64,000 nucleotides of DNA from contig NC_007948.1 of the NCBI RefSeq assembly GCF_000013865.1, forward strand, positions 3,100,001-3,164,000, written 5' to 3'. The notes under the pieces were generated by a model, which was given only the letters and a program-made list of their open reading frames with translations, had not been told where the DNA came from and made no database searches. Numbering within the stretch: the stretch's first letter is position 1; every line of letters starts with the position of its first letter. Below, in pieces: positions 19,453 through 28,427 of this stretch. The stretch comes from Polaromonas sp. JS666 (GTDB taxonomy: Bacteria; Pseudomonadota; Gammaproteobacteria; Burkholderiales; Burkholderiaceae_C). The translations under genes and the position numbers were made by a program.

Positions 19453-20232
19453 ATGGCAGGCGCAATCAAAAGTACCAGTGAGGGCCAGACCCTCATCCTG
19501 ACGCTGAGCAACCCCGAGTTCCGCAATGCGCTGGGGCCGGAGATTTACGCCGCAGGCATTGAGGCCCTCAATGCCGCCGAGAACAACCCCGAAATCCGCA
19601 GCGTGGTGATCACCGGCGAGGGCGCGGTGTTTTGCGCGGGCGGCAACCTGCAGCGCCTGCAAGCCAACCGGCGTGAGGCACCCGAGGTCCAGGCCCAGAG
19701 CATCGAAGGGCTGCACAACTGGATTGACTCGATACGCACTTATCCCAAACCCGTGATCGCCGCAGTCGAAGGTGCGGCGGCCGGGGCCGGCTTTTCGCTG
19801 GCACTGGCCTGCGACTTTGTCGTCGCCGCAAGCAACGCTGTGTTTGTGATGTCCTACAGCACGGTCGGGCTGTCCCCCGACGGTGGCGGCAGCTGGAGCC
19901 TGGCGCGCTCTCTGCCACGCGCCCTTGCCAGCGAGCTGCTCATGGGCGGCGAACGCATCAGCGCCCAGCGCCTGCATGACTTGGGCCTGGTGAACAAGGT
20001 CGCATCCGCGGGTGATGCCCTGAGTGAAGCGCTCAGGATGGCCGGGCAACTCAATGCGCGCGCGCCCAATGCGCTGGCCAGCATCAAGGAGCTCATCAAT
20101 GAGGCGTCCTCAAACACCCTGAGCCAGCAACTGGCCTGCGAGCGCGACCATTTCGTGCGCAACCTGCACCACAGCAATGGCGGCGAGGGCATCGCCGCAT
20201 TCCTGGGAAAGCGCACACCGCAGTACCGCTGA
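19453..20232 (+). CDS. enoyl-CoA hydratase/isomerase family protein
   Basis: This crotonase-fold enzyme, 259 residues from the ATG at 19453, probably hydrates enoyl-CoA in beta-oxidation or an aromatic CoA route. The oxyanion-hole segments GEGAVFCAGGNLQRL and EGAAAGAGFSLALACDFVVA are visible. In the latter region the classical hydratase Glu positions read STVGLSPDGGGSWSLAR, where an Asp replaces one Glu; this pattern is seen in PaaG-type isomerases. An upstream in-frame ATG at 19390 lies at the edge of an intergenic repeat and is not used. It follows the 3-hydroxyacyl-CoA dehydrogenase. Confidence 0.88.
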   Translation: MAGAIKSTSEGQTLILTLSNPEFRNALGPEIYAAGIEALNAAENNPEIRSVVITGEGAVFCAGGNLQRLQANRREAPEVQAQSIEGLHNWIDSIRTYPKPVIAAVEGAAAGAGFSLALACDFVVAASNAVFVMSYSTVGLSPDGGGSWSLARSLPRALASELLMGGERISAQRLHDLGLVNKVASAGDALSEALRMAGQLNARAPNALASIKELINEASSNTLSQQLACERDHFVRNLHHSNGGEGIAAFLGKRTPQYR

Positions 20233-20527
20233 GGAGCCGCCGGTTTTGCCCCGCCAACCGGTGGCGGCAATGCATGGCCAGACGGATGGCAAGGCGCAGT
20301 GGCAGAACTTGCTTTGCATGGGAAGCGATACCCAAAAGATGAGGCTCATCTGCAGCGCGCTCGCCCCGCCACACCGGGATCACGGGAGTCCCGGCCGCAT
20401 CGGGCGTGCCTGGGGGACAGGTTTGAACAGCGAGCGTCCCCCGCGACGCCGAGGTGACAGCGGGGTGGCGCAAGGGGCGTGCCTGGGGTGACAATGGTGG
20501 TCTTGTTAGTCACTTAAAAGACAGGCC
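20233..20527. other. non-coding intergenic stretch
   Basis: There is no supported gene. GCCGCCGGTT and AACCGGTGGCGGC near 20236-20266 could form an imperfect hairpin without a T run. The end should hold the promoter of the Crp/Fnr-type regulator gene. Confidence 0.4.
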
Positions 20528-21253
20528 ATGGACGATCCTATTCTTACGATAGATGAAAGAGCGGCCATCAACAGTGGTCGCTGGTTTTCATCACTGTCCC
20601 CGTCCCTGAGGCACGACATCCTGCGATGCGCTTACGTCAAACGCTACAAAGACGGCGAATTGATTGCCGCCCGCGGCGATCCGCCGGAAGAATGGATTGC
20701 CTGCGCGAAGGGAGCCGTGCGCGTAAGCTCCACCTCCCTCTCGGGCAAGCAGATCACCCTGACCTATGTCGAGCCAGGCATCTGGTTTGGCGACGTGGCG
20801 ATTTTCGACGGCGACCGCCGCACGCACGACGCGTATGCGCACGGCGACACCACGATCCTGTGCGTGGCCAAGGCCGATTTCAGAAAAATTCTGGCAGCCC
20901 ATGTGGAGCTCTACGAGGCCATGCTGCGGCTCCATGCACGGCGCCTGCGTCAGCTCTTCGGCCTGGTGGAAGACCTCAACACCCTGCCCCTGCGCGCGCG
21001 CCTGGCCAAGCAGCTGTTGCACCTCGTTCGCTGCTACGGCGTGCCCAGCCTGGCCGACGGCCAGGAGATACGCATCGGCCTGCAGCTGGCCCAGGAGGAG
21101 TTGGCCCAGTTGCTGGGTGCCTCCCGCCAGCGCGTCAACCAGGAGCTCAAGTCCATGGAGCGCGAGGAGGCGATCCGCATCGAGCCAGGGGGCCTGGTGG
21201 TGCGAAACCGCGAAGCCCTGATGCGCATCTCCGAAGCCGATATGGACAAATAA
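20528..21253 (+). CDS. Crp/Fnr family transcriptional regulator
   Basis: The 241 residues comprise a cyclic-nucleotide-binding-like sensor domain (about 20-130, including LIAARGDPPEEW and GIWFGDVAIFDG), a dimerisation helix (about 135-165) and a C-terminal winged HTH (about 175-230). The recognition region is QEELAQLLGASRQRVNQELKSME. There is no Fnr-type N-terminal Cys cluster, so it is not an oxygen-sensing iron-sulfur Fnr. It lies 4 bp upstream of the phosphotransferase gene, suggesting that it regulates that operon. Confidence 0.92.
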   Translation: MDDPILTIDERAAINSGRWFSSLSPSLRHDILRCAYVKRYKDGELIAARGDPPEEWIACAKGAVRVSSTSLSGKQITLTYVEPGIWFGDVAIFDGDRRTHDAYAHGDTTILCVAKADFRKILAAHVELYEAMLRLHARRLRQLFGLVEDLNTLPLRARLAKQLLHLVRCYGVPSLADGQEIRIGLQLAQEELAQLLGASRQRVNQELKSMEREEAIRIEPGGLVVRNREALMRISEADMDK

Positions 21254-21257
21254 GCAC

Positions 21258-22349
21258 ATGAGCAATTTCGACCATTTTGTAGGCACCCGGGCCGTTTCCG
21301 GGCAGCAGGCTTTTGACATCGACGTCCTCAGCACCTATCTGAAACAGCACCTCGAGGGTTTCGAAGGACCGTTGACCGTCGAGATATTCAAGGGTGGCCA
21401 GTCCAACCCGACCTACAAGCTGATCACACCGGGGCGGTCTTACGTCATGCGGGCCAAACCGGGCCCTGTGGCCAGGCTGCTGCCGTCGGCCCACGCGGTG
21501 GAGCGCGAATTCAAGGTCATGCAGGGCCTGCAGGGCACCGACGTGCCCGTCGCCAGGATGCACTGCCTGTGCGAAGACGAGTCCGTGATCGGGCGGGCTT
21601 TTTATGTGATGGAGTTCGTCGAGGGCCGGGTCCTCTGGGACCAGTCCCTGCCCGGCATGACCAACACCCGGCGCGGCGAGATCTATGACGAGATGAACCG
21701 CGTGATCGCCGCCCTGCACACCGTGAGGTTTGCGGAACGGGGCCTGGCCGATTACGGCAAGCCCGGCAACTACTTTGAGCGCCAGATTGGCCGCTGGAGC
21801 AAGCAGTACGCGGCATCCATTACCCAACCGATTCCCGAGATGGATTCGCTGATCCAGTGGCTGCCAGCCAATATCCCTGCCGGCGCGCGCGATGACAGCA
21901 TGGTCTCCATCGTGCACGGCGACTTCCGGCTCGACAACCTGATGTTTCATCCCACCGAGCCGCGCGTACTGGCGGTGCTCGACTGGGAGCTGTCCACCCT
22001 GGGCCATCCGCTGGCAGACTTCAGCTACCACTGCATGGCCTGGCACATACCACCGGGCGCGTTTCGCGGCATTGGCGGCCTGGACATCGCCAGCCTGGGC
22101 ATTCCTTCGGAAGCCGAATACATCCGCCGTTATTGCGAGCGCACCGGCCTGGCCACACCCGAAGCCCTCAAGGCCGACTGGAATTTCTACCTTGCCTACA
22201 ACCTGTTTCGCCTCGCAGCGATTTTGCAGGGCATTGCCAAACGGGTGGAAGCCGGTACCGCCTCCAGCGCGCAGGCGGTCAGCTCGGCAGCGGGTGCACC
22301 GCTGCTGGCCGGGATGGCCTGGCGCTTTGCGCTTGAAAGCCAGCGCTGA
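21258..22349 (+). CDS. APH-type phosphotransferase (ACAD10/11-like acyl kinase)
   Basis: The 363-residue aminoglycoside-phosphotransferase-fold kinase has [20 protein letters not shown] in the ATP-binding lobe. The catalytic loop is [13 protein letters not shown], and [18 protein letters not shown] holds the metal-binding Asp. This subgroup is homologous to the kinase domain of human ACAD10/11 and to bacterial LvaA, which phosphorylates 4-hydroxyacyl-CoA esters. The next gene, 47 bp downstream, is an acyl-CoA dehydrogenase, so together they resemble a split ACAD10/11. Substrate here is inferred, not shown. Confidence 0.9.
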   Translation: MSNFDHFVGTRAVSGQQAFDIDVLSTYLKQHLEGFEGPLTVEIFKGGQSNPTYKLITPGRSYVMRAKPGPVARLLPSAHAVEREFKVMQGLQGTDVPVARMHCLCEDESVIGRAFYVMEFVEGRVLWDQSLPGMTNTRRGEIYDEMNRVIAALHTVRFAERGLADYGKPGNYFERQIGRWSKQYAASITQPIPEMDSLIQWLPANIPAGARDDSMVSIVHGDFRLDNLMFHPTEPRVLAVLDWELSTLGHPLADFSYHCMAWHIPPGAFRGIGGLDIASLGIPSEAEYIRRYCERTGLATPEALKADWNFYLAYNLFRLAAILQGIAKRVEAGTASSAQAVSSAAGAPLLAGMAWRFALESQR

Positions 22350-22396
22350 CGCTGGCAACTTTTTACCCCATCACCAACACCCCTGCAGGAGACCTC

Positions 22397-23656
22397 ATGG
22401 ATTTCAGCTACACCCCCAAAGTCAAGGAACTGCAGGCGCGCCTGTTGACGTTCATGGAGGCGCATATCTACCCGAACGAGGCCCGCTTCTTTCGGGAAAT
22501 CGCCGAAAACCGGGCCAAGGGAAACGCCTGGATTCCCACGGCCATCATTGAAGAGCTCAAACCCAAGGCACGCGCCGCCGGCCTCTGGAACCTGTTTTTG
22601 CCGCACTCCCCGCGCGCGCCTGAAGGCCTGTCCAACCTCGAATACGCGCCCCTGTGCGAAATCATGGGCCGCGTGCCATTTGCGGCCGAAGTGTTCAACT
22701 GCTCGGCGCCCGACACCGGCAACATGGAGACCATTGCACGCTACGGCTCCGAGGCCAACAAGGATCAGTGGCTGGAACCGCTGCTCAAGGGCGAGATCCG
22801 TTCGGCCTTCCTGATGACCGAGCCGGAAGTGGCTTCGTCCGACGCCACCAACATCCAGTGCCGCATTGAGCGCGACGGCGATCACTATGTGCTCAATGGC
22901 CTGAAATGGTGGTCCTCCGGCGCCGGTGATCCGCGCTGCGCGATTTACATCGTGATGGGCAAGACCAACCCCGAGGCGGGCCGCCACGAGCAGCAGTCGA
23001 TGATCCTGGTGCCCGCCAACACGCCAGGCATCACCGTGATTCGCCCGCTCTCTGTCTTTGGTTACGACGACGCACCGCACGGCCATATGGAAGTGCGGCT
23101 GACCAATGTGCGTGTGCCCGCCGGCAATCTGCTGCTGGGCGAAGGCCGGGGCTTTGAAATTGCCCAGGGCCGTCTTGGCCCCGGACGCATCCACCACTGC
23201 ATGCGCAGCATCGGGAGTGCCGAGCGTGCGCTGGAGCTGATGTGCAAACGGCTGAACAGCCGCGTGGCCTTCGGTAAACCGGTTGCACGCCAGTCGGTCT
23301 GGGAGGAACGCATCGCCGAGGCACGCTGCATGATCGAGCAGGCCCGCCTGCTGACACTCAAGGCCGCCTACATGATGGACACCGTGGGCAACAAGGTCGC
23401 CAAGGCCGAGATCGCCATGATCAAGGTGGTGGCGCCCAACATGGCCTGCCAGATCATCGACTGGGCCATCCAGGCGCACGGCGGCGGCGGCGTGTCGGAT
23501 GATTTCCCGCTGGCTTACGCCTATGCCCACCAGCGGACATTGCGCCTGGCCGACGGGCCGGACGAAGTACACCGCGCCTCCCTGGCCAAGCTGGAACTGG
23601 CCAAATACCTGGCGATGCCCGGTGAGATCGACATGCCCGTGACGCGCGGCTCCTGA
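22397..23656 (+). CDS. acyl-CoA dehydrogenase family protein (ACAD10/11-like)
   Basis: This FAD-dependent dehydrogenase has 419 residues. An N-terminal helical domain (about 1-125) precedes the beta domain, with [21 protein letters not shown] and [14 protein letters not shown] around the FAD site. The C-terminal helical domain carries [54 protein letters not shown], an arrangement typical of the ACAD10/11 subgroup. The upstream APH-type kinase gene supports a joint role in processing 4-hydroxyacyl-CoAs. AGGAG precedes the ATG. Confidence 0.93.
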   Translation: MDFSYTPKVKELQARLLTFMEAHIYPNEARFFREIAENRAKGNAWIPTAIIEELKPKARAAGLWNLFLPHSPRAPEGLSNLEYAPLCEIMGRVPFAAEVFNCSAPDTGNMETIARYGSEANKDQWLEPLLKGEIRSAFLMTEPEVASSDATNIQCRIERDGDHYVLNGLKWWSSGAGDPRCAIYIVMGKTNPEAGRHEQQSMILVPANTPGITVIRPLSVFGYDDAPHGHMEVRLTNVRVPAGNLLLGEGRGFEIAQGRLGPGRIHHCMRSIGSAERALELMCKRLNSRVAFGKPVARQSVWEERIAEARCMIEQARLLTLKAAYMMDTVGNKVAKAEIAMIKVVAPNMACQIIDWAIQAHGGGGVSDDFPLAYAYAHQRTLRLADGPDEVHRASLAKLELAKYLAMPGEIDMPVTRGS

Positions 23657-23955
23657 GCCGCTTCGGGTTTTTGACGGGCCCGGCGCCATACAGCCCATGG
23701 CTGCCGGCGGCTTATTTGCGCGTTGCGCGTTGCGCGGGCGCGCCCATGTCAGTCCAGAGCGCAAATGTCGCCAAATGCCGGCTCGCGTTTCAGGGCCGTT
23801 TCAGGGCCATTTGAGAAACAGCATCCATCCAGGCCACGCAGCGAATATCCGCGCCCCAGGACATCCGCACGTTTCAGAGCCGATCAAACAGGGTTTCTGC
23901 TTTTCTTTTACAGTGCAGCAGGCACCCTGATACTAAAGAAAACACGGAAACACCA
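23657..23955. other. non-coding stretch with short tandem repeats
   Basis: There is no supported gene. GCGCGTTGCGCGTTGCGCG and GTTTCAGGGCC repeated nearby are the only visible structures. The 3' end should hold the GST promoter. Confidence 0.4.
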
Positions 23956-24660
23956 ATGATCAACGTTTACTCATGGCCCACTCCCAATGGCCACAAAGTC
24001 CATGTCATGCTCGAGGAGTGCGGCTTTCGCCTCGGCCGTGACTGGCAGGCCTTTCCGGTCAACATCGGCAAAGGCGACCAGTTCAAGCCCGACTTTCTCG
24101 CCATCAGCCCCAACAACAAGATTCCCGCACTGGTCGACCCCCATGGCCCGGACGGCAAGCCCATTTCGCTGTTTGAATCCGGCGCCATTTTGCTCTACCT
24201 GGCCGCCAAAACCGGCAAGCTGCTGCCGAAAAGCGACCGGCTCAAATTCCAGGTTTTGCAATGGCTGATGTTCCAGATGGGCAGCGTGGGCCCCATGATC
24301 GGCCAGACCCACCACTTTCGCCAGTACGCCCCCGAAAAGATCGACTACGCCGTCAACCGCTACACCAATGAAACCAGGCGGCTCTACGGCGTAATGGACA
24401 GGCAGCTGGCCACCAGCAAATTCATCGCCTGCAACCAGTACACCATTGCCGATGTGGCCATCTTCCCCTGGCTGCGCAACTGGGCCAACCATGGCATCGA
24501 CTGGGCCGACTACCCCCACCTGAAAAAATGGTTCGACCTCGTCAGCGCCCGCCCGGCCGTGCAGCGCGGCGTACAGGTACTGGCGGACCTGCGCCGCCCG
24601 CTCACGGGCGACAAGGAACGCGACATCCTGTTTGGCAAAACACAGTACGCAAAGCGGTAA
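23956..24660 (+). CDS. glutathione S-transferase family protein (YghU/Ure2p-like)
   Basis: The 234-residue protein has an N-terminal thioredoxin fold (about 1-85; WPTPNGHKVHVMLEECG, then NNKIPALVDPHGPDGKPISLFESGAILLYLA with the cis-Pro and the ES glutathione contact) and a C-terminal helical domain (about 95-220; TIADVAIFPWLRNWANHGID). The subgroup includes nucleophilic disulfide reductases such as YghU. It is convergent with the TRAP-type binding protein gene. Substrate is unknown. Confidence 0.92.
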   Translation: MINVYSWPTPNGHKVHVMLEECGFRLGRDWQAFPVNIGKGDQFKPDFLAISPNNKIPALVDPHGPDGKPISLFESGAILLYLAAKTGKLLPKSDRLKFQVLQWLMFQMGSVGPMIGQTHHFRQYAPEKIDYAVNRYTNETRRLYGVMDRQLATSKFIACNQYTIADVAIFPWLRNWANHGIDWADYPHLKKWFDLVSARPAVQRGVQVLADLRRPLTGDKERDILFGKTQYAKR

Positions 24661-24686
24661 CTGCGGGGCCGGTGAGGGCACCGTCC

Positions 24687-25700
24687 TTATCGCACGGCGG
24701 CGTCCAGGGTAGCCTGAACGAGGTCCGCGCCGGCTTTTTGGCGCACGCTGTCGACGATACCTTCCGTCGCCTTGCGCATGTCGGCCCGGAACGAAGGGCG
24801 CACGGGTTCAAACTTCATGCCCCTGTTTGCCAGATCGACAATCGCGCCGATATCTTCCGCGGCGGCAGAGGTCCGCTGCGCGATGACCGCCTTGGTGGCC
24901 GCGTCCTGGATGATTTTCTGGTGCTCCGGCTTGAGCGCTTCGAACCTTTGCTTGTTGGCGACCAGCACGATGAAATCGAAAAAATGCGAGGTGTTGGTCA
25001 GGTATTTCTGCACCTCATGGAAGTTCCTGTCCCGAATTACGGCAAAGGGATTTTCCTGGGCATCCAGCGCACCGGACTGCAGCGCGCCATAAACCTCCTT
25101 GATGTCCATCTTCACCGGGTTCGCGCCCAGCGCCTGAAACGTCGCGATATGAATTTCATCCGGCTGCAGACGCAGCTTCAGCCCTTTTAAATCGGTGATC
25201 GAGCGGACCGGCCGCTGGCTGTTGGTCAGCTGACGTGGCCCCAACTCCATGAAGCCCAGGGGTAAAAAACCTTTGGCGGCAAACTTGCCTCCCAGCATGG
25301 CGCCAACCTTGCCGTCGACGACCTTGAAGGCGAGCTGACGGTCGGTAAACAAAAATGGAATGCTGAGTACCGACAGCTCCGGGACGGTGCGCGAGAGATA
25401 GGCGGTCGAGATCCAGGTCATGAACAGCTTCCCGCTGCGAACCTGGTCCACATTGTCCTGGGCACTGCCCAACTGCATGGCCGGGAAGACCTCGACCTGG
25501 ATCTGCCCGCTGGAGACCTTTTCGACGTCCAGCTTGAACTGGGCCATTGCCAGGCTGCTGGAGTGATTCGCTGCGAAGTTTCCCGCAACGCGCAGCGGCT
25601 CCGCGAAGGCCGAACCCAAAGCCAGCAAAGCCAGGGCGGCCCACGCCGGCACAAGCCTGATGACCTTCCAGCCGCCAGGCCGGGATATTGAGCTTCTCAT
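24687..25700 (-). CDS. TRAP transporter substrate-binding protein (DctP family)
   Basis: This is a periplasmic ligand-binding subunit of a TRAP-type uptake system. It has 337 residues from the ATG at 25700 and a signal peptide ending near ALGSAFA (about 1-37). The DctP fold is seen in KVSSGQIQVEVFPAMQLGSAQDNVDQVRSGKLFMTWIS and LKGLKLRLQPDEIHIATFQALGANPVKMDIKEVYGALQSGALDAQENPF, with the conserved carboxylate-binding Arg. The permease genes (dctQ, dctM) are not adjacent, so it is an orphan. GGAAAG precedes the start. The ATG at 25793 is rejected because it lies before the signal peptide. Confidence 0.88.
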   Translation of the reverse strand: MRSSISRPGGWKVIRLVPAWAALALLALGSAFAEPLRVAGNFAANHSSSLAMAQFKLDVEKVSSGQIQVEVFPAMQLGSAQDNVDQVRSGKLFMTWISTAYLSRTVPELSVLSIPFLFTDRQLAFKVVDGKVGAMLGGKFAAKGFLPLGFMELGPRQLTNSQRPVRSITDLKGLKLRLQPDEIHIATFQALGANPVKMDIKEVYGALQSGALDAQENPFAVIRDRNFHEVQKYLTNTSHFFDFIVLVANKQRFEALKPEHQKIIQDAATKAVIAQRTSAAAEDIGAIVDLANRGMKFEPVRPSFRADMRKATEGIVDSVRQKAGADLVQATLDAAVR

Positions 25701-25746
25701 GAGGGTATCTTTCCTTGATTGAACACCATCAACATTAAAGTAAACA

Positions 25747-25763
25747 ATTATGTCGACGACAAT
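25747..25763. promoter_or_regulatory. GntR-type palindromic site upstream of the TRAP binding protein
   Basis: ATTATGTCGACGACAAT is centred on GTCGAC and resembles FadR-subfamily GntR operators (TTGTCGACAA-like). It lies 47 bp upstream of the start. No GntR gene is adjacent. Confidence 0.3.
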
Positions 25764-25932
25764 GTGCGCAAAAGTTAAAGCTGTTTGTTGCAAAAGTGCA
25801 CCATCAAACAGGCCAAAAATCAGCCAGGAAGCGCTGTAAGGCGACGATCCGGGGATTCGAGGGACCCAAGAAGGGGTCAGGCGGGAGGAGGATAAGGCGC
25901 AGCGAATGCCACGGCACGCTGGCTTGGCGCCG

Positions 25933-25977
25933 TGGCCTGCCCGGAGGGGATCGAACCCCCGACCCTCAGCTTAGAAG
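25933..25977. other. attL: 45-bp duplicated 3' end of tRNA-Arg
   Basis: It is identical, base for base, to 36016-36060, the 3' half of the intact tRNA-Arg. Identity runs from the encoded CCA to the anticodon loop and stops there. It marks the left junction of the integrated element and is the displaced chromosomal 3' end. An 8-bp stem (GCCACGGC at 25908 and GCCGTGGC at 25929) abuts it. Confidence 0.93.
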
Positions 25978-26071
25978 TCAGTTTTTGTTGCTTTTTACAT
26001 ACCGACCCTAAGCTTTATCAAGCTTAATAAATATATACAAATCAATGCTTTGCGCTATCATTGACCTTAAT

Positions 26072-26127
26072 GGGTAACAATGAAACTTCATCAAGTTTTA
26101 TCAAATCTGTTACCCCGGCGTTACCCC
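26072..26127. repeat. left arm-type integrase-binding repeats
   Basis: GGGTAAC at 26072-26078 is followed by GTTACCCCGGCGTTACCCC at 26109-26127, i.e. two direct copies of GTTACCCC and one inverted. The same set occurs near the right end at 35928-35969. They probably bind the integrase N-terminal domain. Confidence 0.7.
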
Positions 26128-26146
26128 GGAAGGTCAAAAACGGCGT

Positions 26147-27310
26147 ATGAGCGAAAAATTCAGATTCACAAAGCCCCGAATCGAAGCATTACCCCCTGCC
26201 CTACCTGGTAAGCGCGACGAATACCGGGACGAGGCTTTGCCCGGCTTATGGCTACGCGTCAGCTCGGCAGGCGTGAAAACCTATGCGGTATTGGCTCGAA
26301 AGAAAGGCGGCGCATTGGAGCGCGTGACTATTGGCACGGCCGACAAGCTGACGCCCGAAAACGCCCGCGATAAAGCGAAGAAAATCATTGCCGACCTGGC
26401 GACCGGCGTAAGCCACGCGGCATCGGCCCGGGCAAAGCGCGGCGAGACAACCTTTGCCGAATTGTTGACCGACTACCTGAGCAACACCACCATGAAGCCG
26501 CGAAGCCTTGAGGCGTATCAGTGGCTCTACAAAAAGCACGTCGAGGCCGACTTAGGCAAACGCAAGTTGTCCGATGTTAGCGTTGAGCGGATTCGGGCCC
26601 TTCACAAGAAAATCTCCAAGGACACCCCCACCACGGCAAACCGCTGCGTTTCAATGGTCAAGGCTGCGTTCAACTGGGCCCTGAAGGAAGGCACCTACAC
26701 GGGCGCAAACCCTGCCGGCCACGTCAAGAAAAATACCGAGACTTCCCGCACGCGGTATCTGCAGCCGGCAGAGCTGGCGATATTCTTTCAGGCGCTGGAA
26801 GAGTCAGAGGAGCCTGCGAAAAGCTTTTTTATGCTGTGTCTGCTGACCGGCGCGCGGCGCGCCAACGTGCTCGCGATGCGCTGGGCCGATATCAGCCTGG
26901 AGGATGGAATATGGCGTATTCCTGCAGGCGATGCGAAGGCCGGCGAAGAAATGAATATCCCGCTAGTTCCCGAAGCCGTAACGCTACTCACAAGGCTAAA
27001 AATCGAGGTAGCCGACACGTCGCCCTGGGTGTTCCCTGCTGACAGCAAAACGGGCCATTACCAAGAGCCGAAACGAGCTTGGGCAACCCTGCGCCGCCGT
27101 TCTGGATTAGCGGATTTACGCATTCACGACTTGCGGCGAACAATGGGATCCTGGCTTGTCAGGACGGGTGCCAATACCGCGATTAACGCCAAGGCACTCG
27201 GCCACAAGTCCATGCAAGCCGCTGCTGTGTATCAGCGTATTGCAGACGTTGACCCGGTTCGCGACGCAATGGAAAAGGCCACCACAGCATTCATGGGAGG
27301 CAAGCGATGA
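26147..27310 (+). CDS. int: tyrosine recombinase integrase, P4-type
   Basis: This site-specific recombinase integrates and excises the element. The 387 residues comprise an N-terminal DUF4102 arm-binding domain (about 4-90; PGLWLRVSSAGVKTYAV), an SAM-like core-binding domain (about 100-195) and the catalytic domain. Catalytic residues are Arg237 (TGARRANV), His327 and Arg330 (HDLRRT), His353 (LGHKS) and the nucleophile Tyr362 (VYQRI), so it appears intact. It lies 170 bp inside attL with the arm repeats between, the usual layout for tRNA-targeting integrases. It overlaps the next gene by 4 bp (ATGA). Confidence 0.95.
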   Translation: MSEKFRFTKPRIEALPPALPGKRDEYRDEALPGLWLRVSSAGVKTYAVLARKKGGALERVTIGTADKLTPENARDKAKKIIADLATGVSHAASARAKRGETTFAELLTDYLSNTTMKPRSLEAYQWLYKKHVEADLGKRKLSDVSVERIRALHKKISKDTPTTANRCVSMVKAAFNWALKEGTYTGANPAGHVKKNTETSRTRYLQPAELAIFFQALEESEEPAKSFFMLCLLTGARRANVLAMRWADISLEDGIWRIPAGDAKAGEEMNIPLVPEAVTLLTRLKIEVADTSPWVFPADSKTGHYQEPKRAWATLRRRSGLADLRIHDLRRTMGSWLVRTGANTAINAKALGHKSMQAAAVYQRIADVDPVRDAMEKATTAFMGGKR

Positions 27311-27849
27311 TTGCATTTGACCCCTTTACCGCTACCCTAGCCGAGGCATTTGCCCAACCAAATCCACATGACGCAGTGCCTCTCCACGGCGAGGCGCAAG
27401 CCATCATTGAAGATCGTCCATATTTGGAAAAGAATCCGCTTGAAGGTGTAGCTCGCTGTGTTCGATATGGCCTTGTTGCCCCCGCCTGGCTCGCCGCCGC
27501 CTTCCTTCGACAATACGACGAAGTTCTGTGGTGCCGCCTTTCGACATGGGACGAAGCATTCGGGCCAGCACACCCCCCTGGAAAGCATCTATCAACCCTA
27601 CTTCTGCGCCGTGAGTTGGAAGGACGATTACAGAATTTGTTTACCGGCATAAATAGGCTACCCAGAACGCTGGCTGGCCGTCAGGAAGCCGCCAGAATTT
27701 TCGGCATCACAGAGAAGCAGGTTCGCACACTACTTGGGAAGACCAGAACAAACGTCAAAGGCCACAAGCCATACACCCGGAGCTCATCGACGGCGGCACG
27801 CGCGAATGATCCATTTTCAATCACCAGCAGAAAAGTACCCAAAAAGTGA
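27307..27849 (+). CDS. hypothetical protein with C-terminal HTH-like segment
   Basis: Not recognised. The 180-residue product is translationally coupled to the integrase by an ATGA overlap. The middle contains a Trp/Leu-rich segment (APAWLAAAFLRQYDEVLWCRLSTWDEAF). A segment resembling a helix-turn-helix follows (about 145-165; EAARIFGITEKQVRTLLGK), then a basic, Ser-rich tail. It may be a DNA-binding partner of the integrase such as an excision or directionality factor, but this is inference from position and the HTH. Confidence 0.6.
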   Translation: MIAFDPFTATLAEAFAQPNPHDAVPLHGEAQAIIEDRPYLEKNPLEGVARCVRYGLVAPAWLAAAFLRQYDEVLWCRLSTWDEAFGPAHPPGKHLSTLLLRRELEGRLQNLFTGINRLPRTLAGRQEAARIFGITEKQVRTLLGKTRTNVKGHKPYTRSSSTAARANDPFSITSRKVPKK

Positions 27850-27948
27850 TATTTCGGGCCCTTTGAATGATGGAGGATAGATAGGCCAAATCTTTACAGA
27901 CCCAAACGAAACACGCTGTGTGTTGTCGGGGGAATGTGAAGGAATATC

Positions 27949-28149
27949 TTGGACAATCAAGCCGTTTTTGATCCGCTTCGCAATGAAGCTGAATCTGCTG
28001 AATTCCTGGGCGTCAAACCCACCACCCTGCAAATCTGGCGTTGCACAAAACGCTATCCGCTGCCCTACATCAAAGTAGGGCGCCTGGTTCGTTACCGTCA
28101 AAGCGACCTTGAGGCGTTTTTGACTTCACGCACTCAGGGCGCTATTTAA
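27949..28149 (+). CDS. AlpA/excisionase-like HTH DNA-binding protein
   Basis: The 66-residue protein starts at a TTG preceded by AAGGA. It contains a MerR/AlpA-type helix-turn-helix and wing (SAEFLGVKPTTLQIWRCTKRYPLPYIKVGRLVRYRQSDLEAFL). This fold is used by excisionases and by AlpA activators in P4-like islands and phage satellites. It is the first gene of the replication block, after a 99-bp gap likely to hold a promoter. It overlaps the next start by 1 bp. Confidence 0.8.
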   Translation: MDNQAVFDPLRNEAESAEFLGVKPTTLQIWRCTKRYPLPYIKVGRLVRYRQSDLEAFLTSRTQGAI

Positions 28150-28427
28150 TGAGCGCCCCCAAAAAAAGCGAATGCCCATCGGGGGATGGGCAAAACGCAG
28201 AGCGAAGCAGTAACACCGTCATTATCCCGCCTGCTCAATCTTTGGGCAAGCAGTATGCAAACCTGCGCGCCCGCTGCGCCCTGGCCGGCGTGGTGCTGCA
28301 CCAGATAGAAAACGATTTTGGAAAAACGGTTTATATCGTTTCTCGCTGGGCGCTGACTCGCGAGCTGTCCGACCTTGATGCTGTGGCCGCCTGGCTCGAT
28401 TGTGTGACGGGGAGGAATCATGGGTGA
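28149..28427 (+). CDS. hypothetical protein of phage-island type
   Basis: Not recognised by name. The 92 residues have a disordered N-terminus (1-35) and an ordered C-terminus (LGKQYANLRARCALAGVVLHQ, then VSRWALTRELSDLDAVAAWL). Similar small proteins sit beside RepA-like genes in integrated elements. It overlaps the HTH gene before it and the zinc-finger gene after it, so the four genes 27949-30116 probably form one unit. Confidence 0.65.
   Translation: MSAPKKSECPSGDGQNAERSSNTVIIPPAQSLGKQYANLRARCALAGVVLHQIENDFGKTVYIVSRWALTRELSDLDAVAAWLDCVTGRNHG

Noticed and set aside
22196..23764. 522-codon minus-strand frame opposite the acyl-CoA dehydrogenase gene
   Set aside because: Same antisense shadow pattern. 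The sense strand encodes a clear enzyme.
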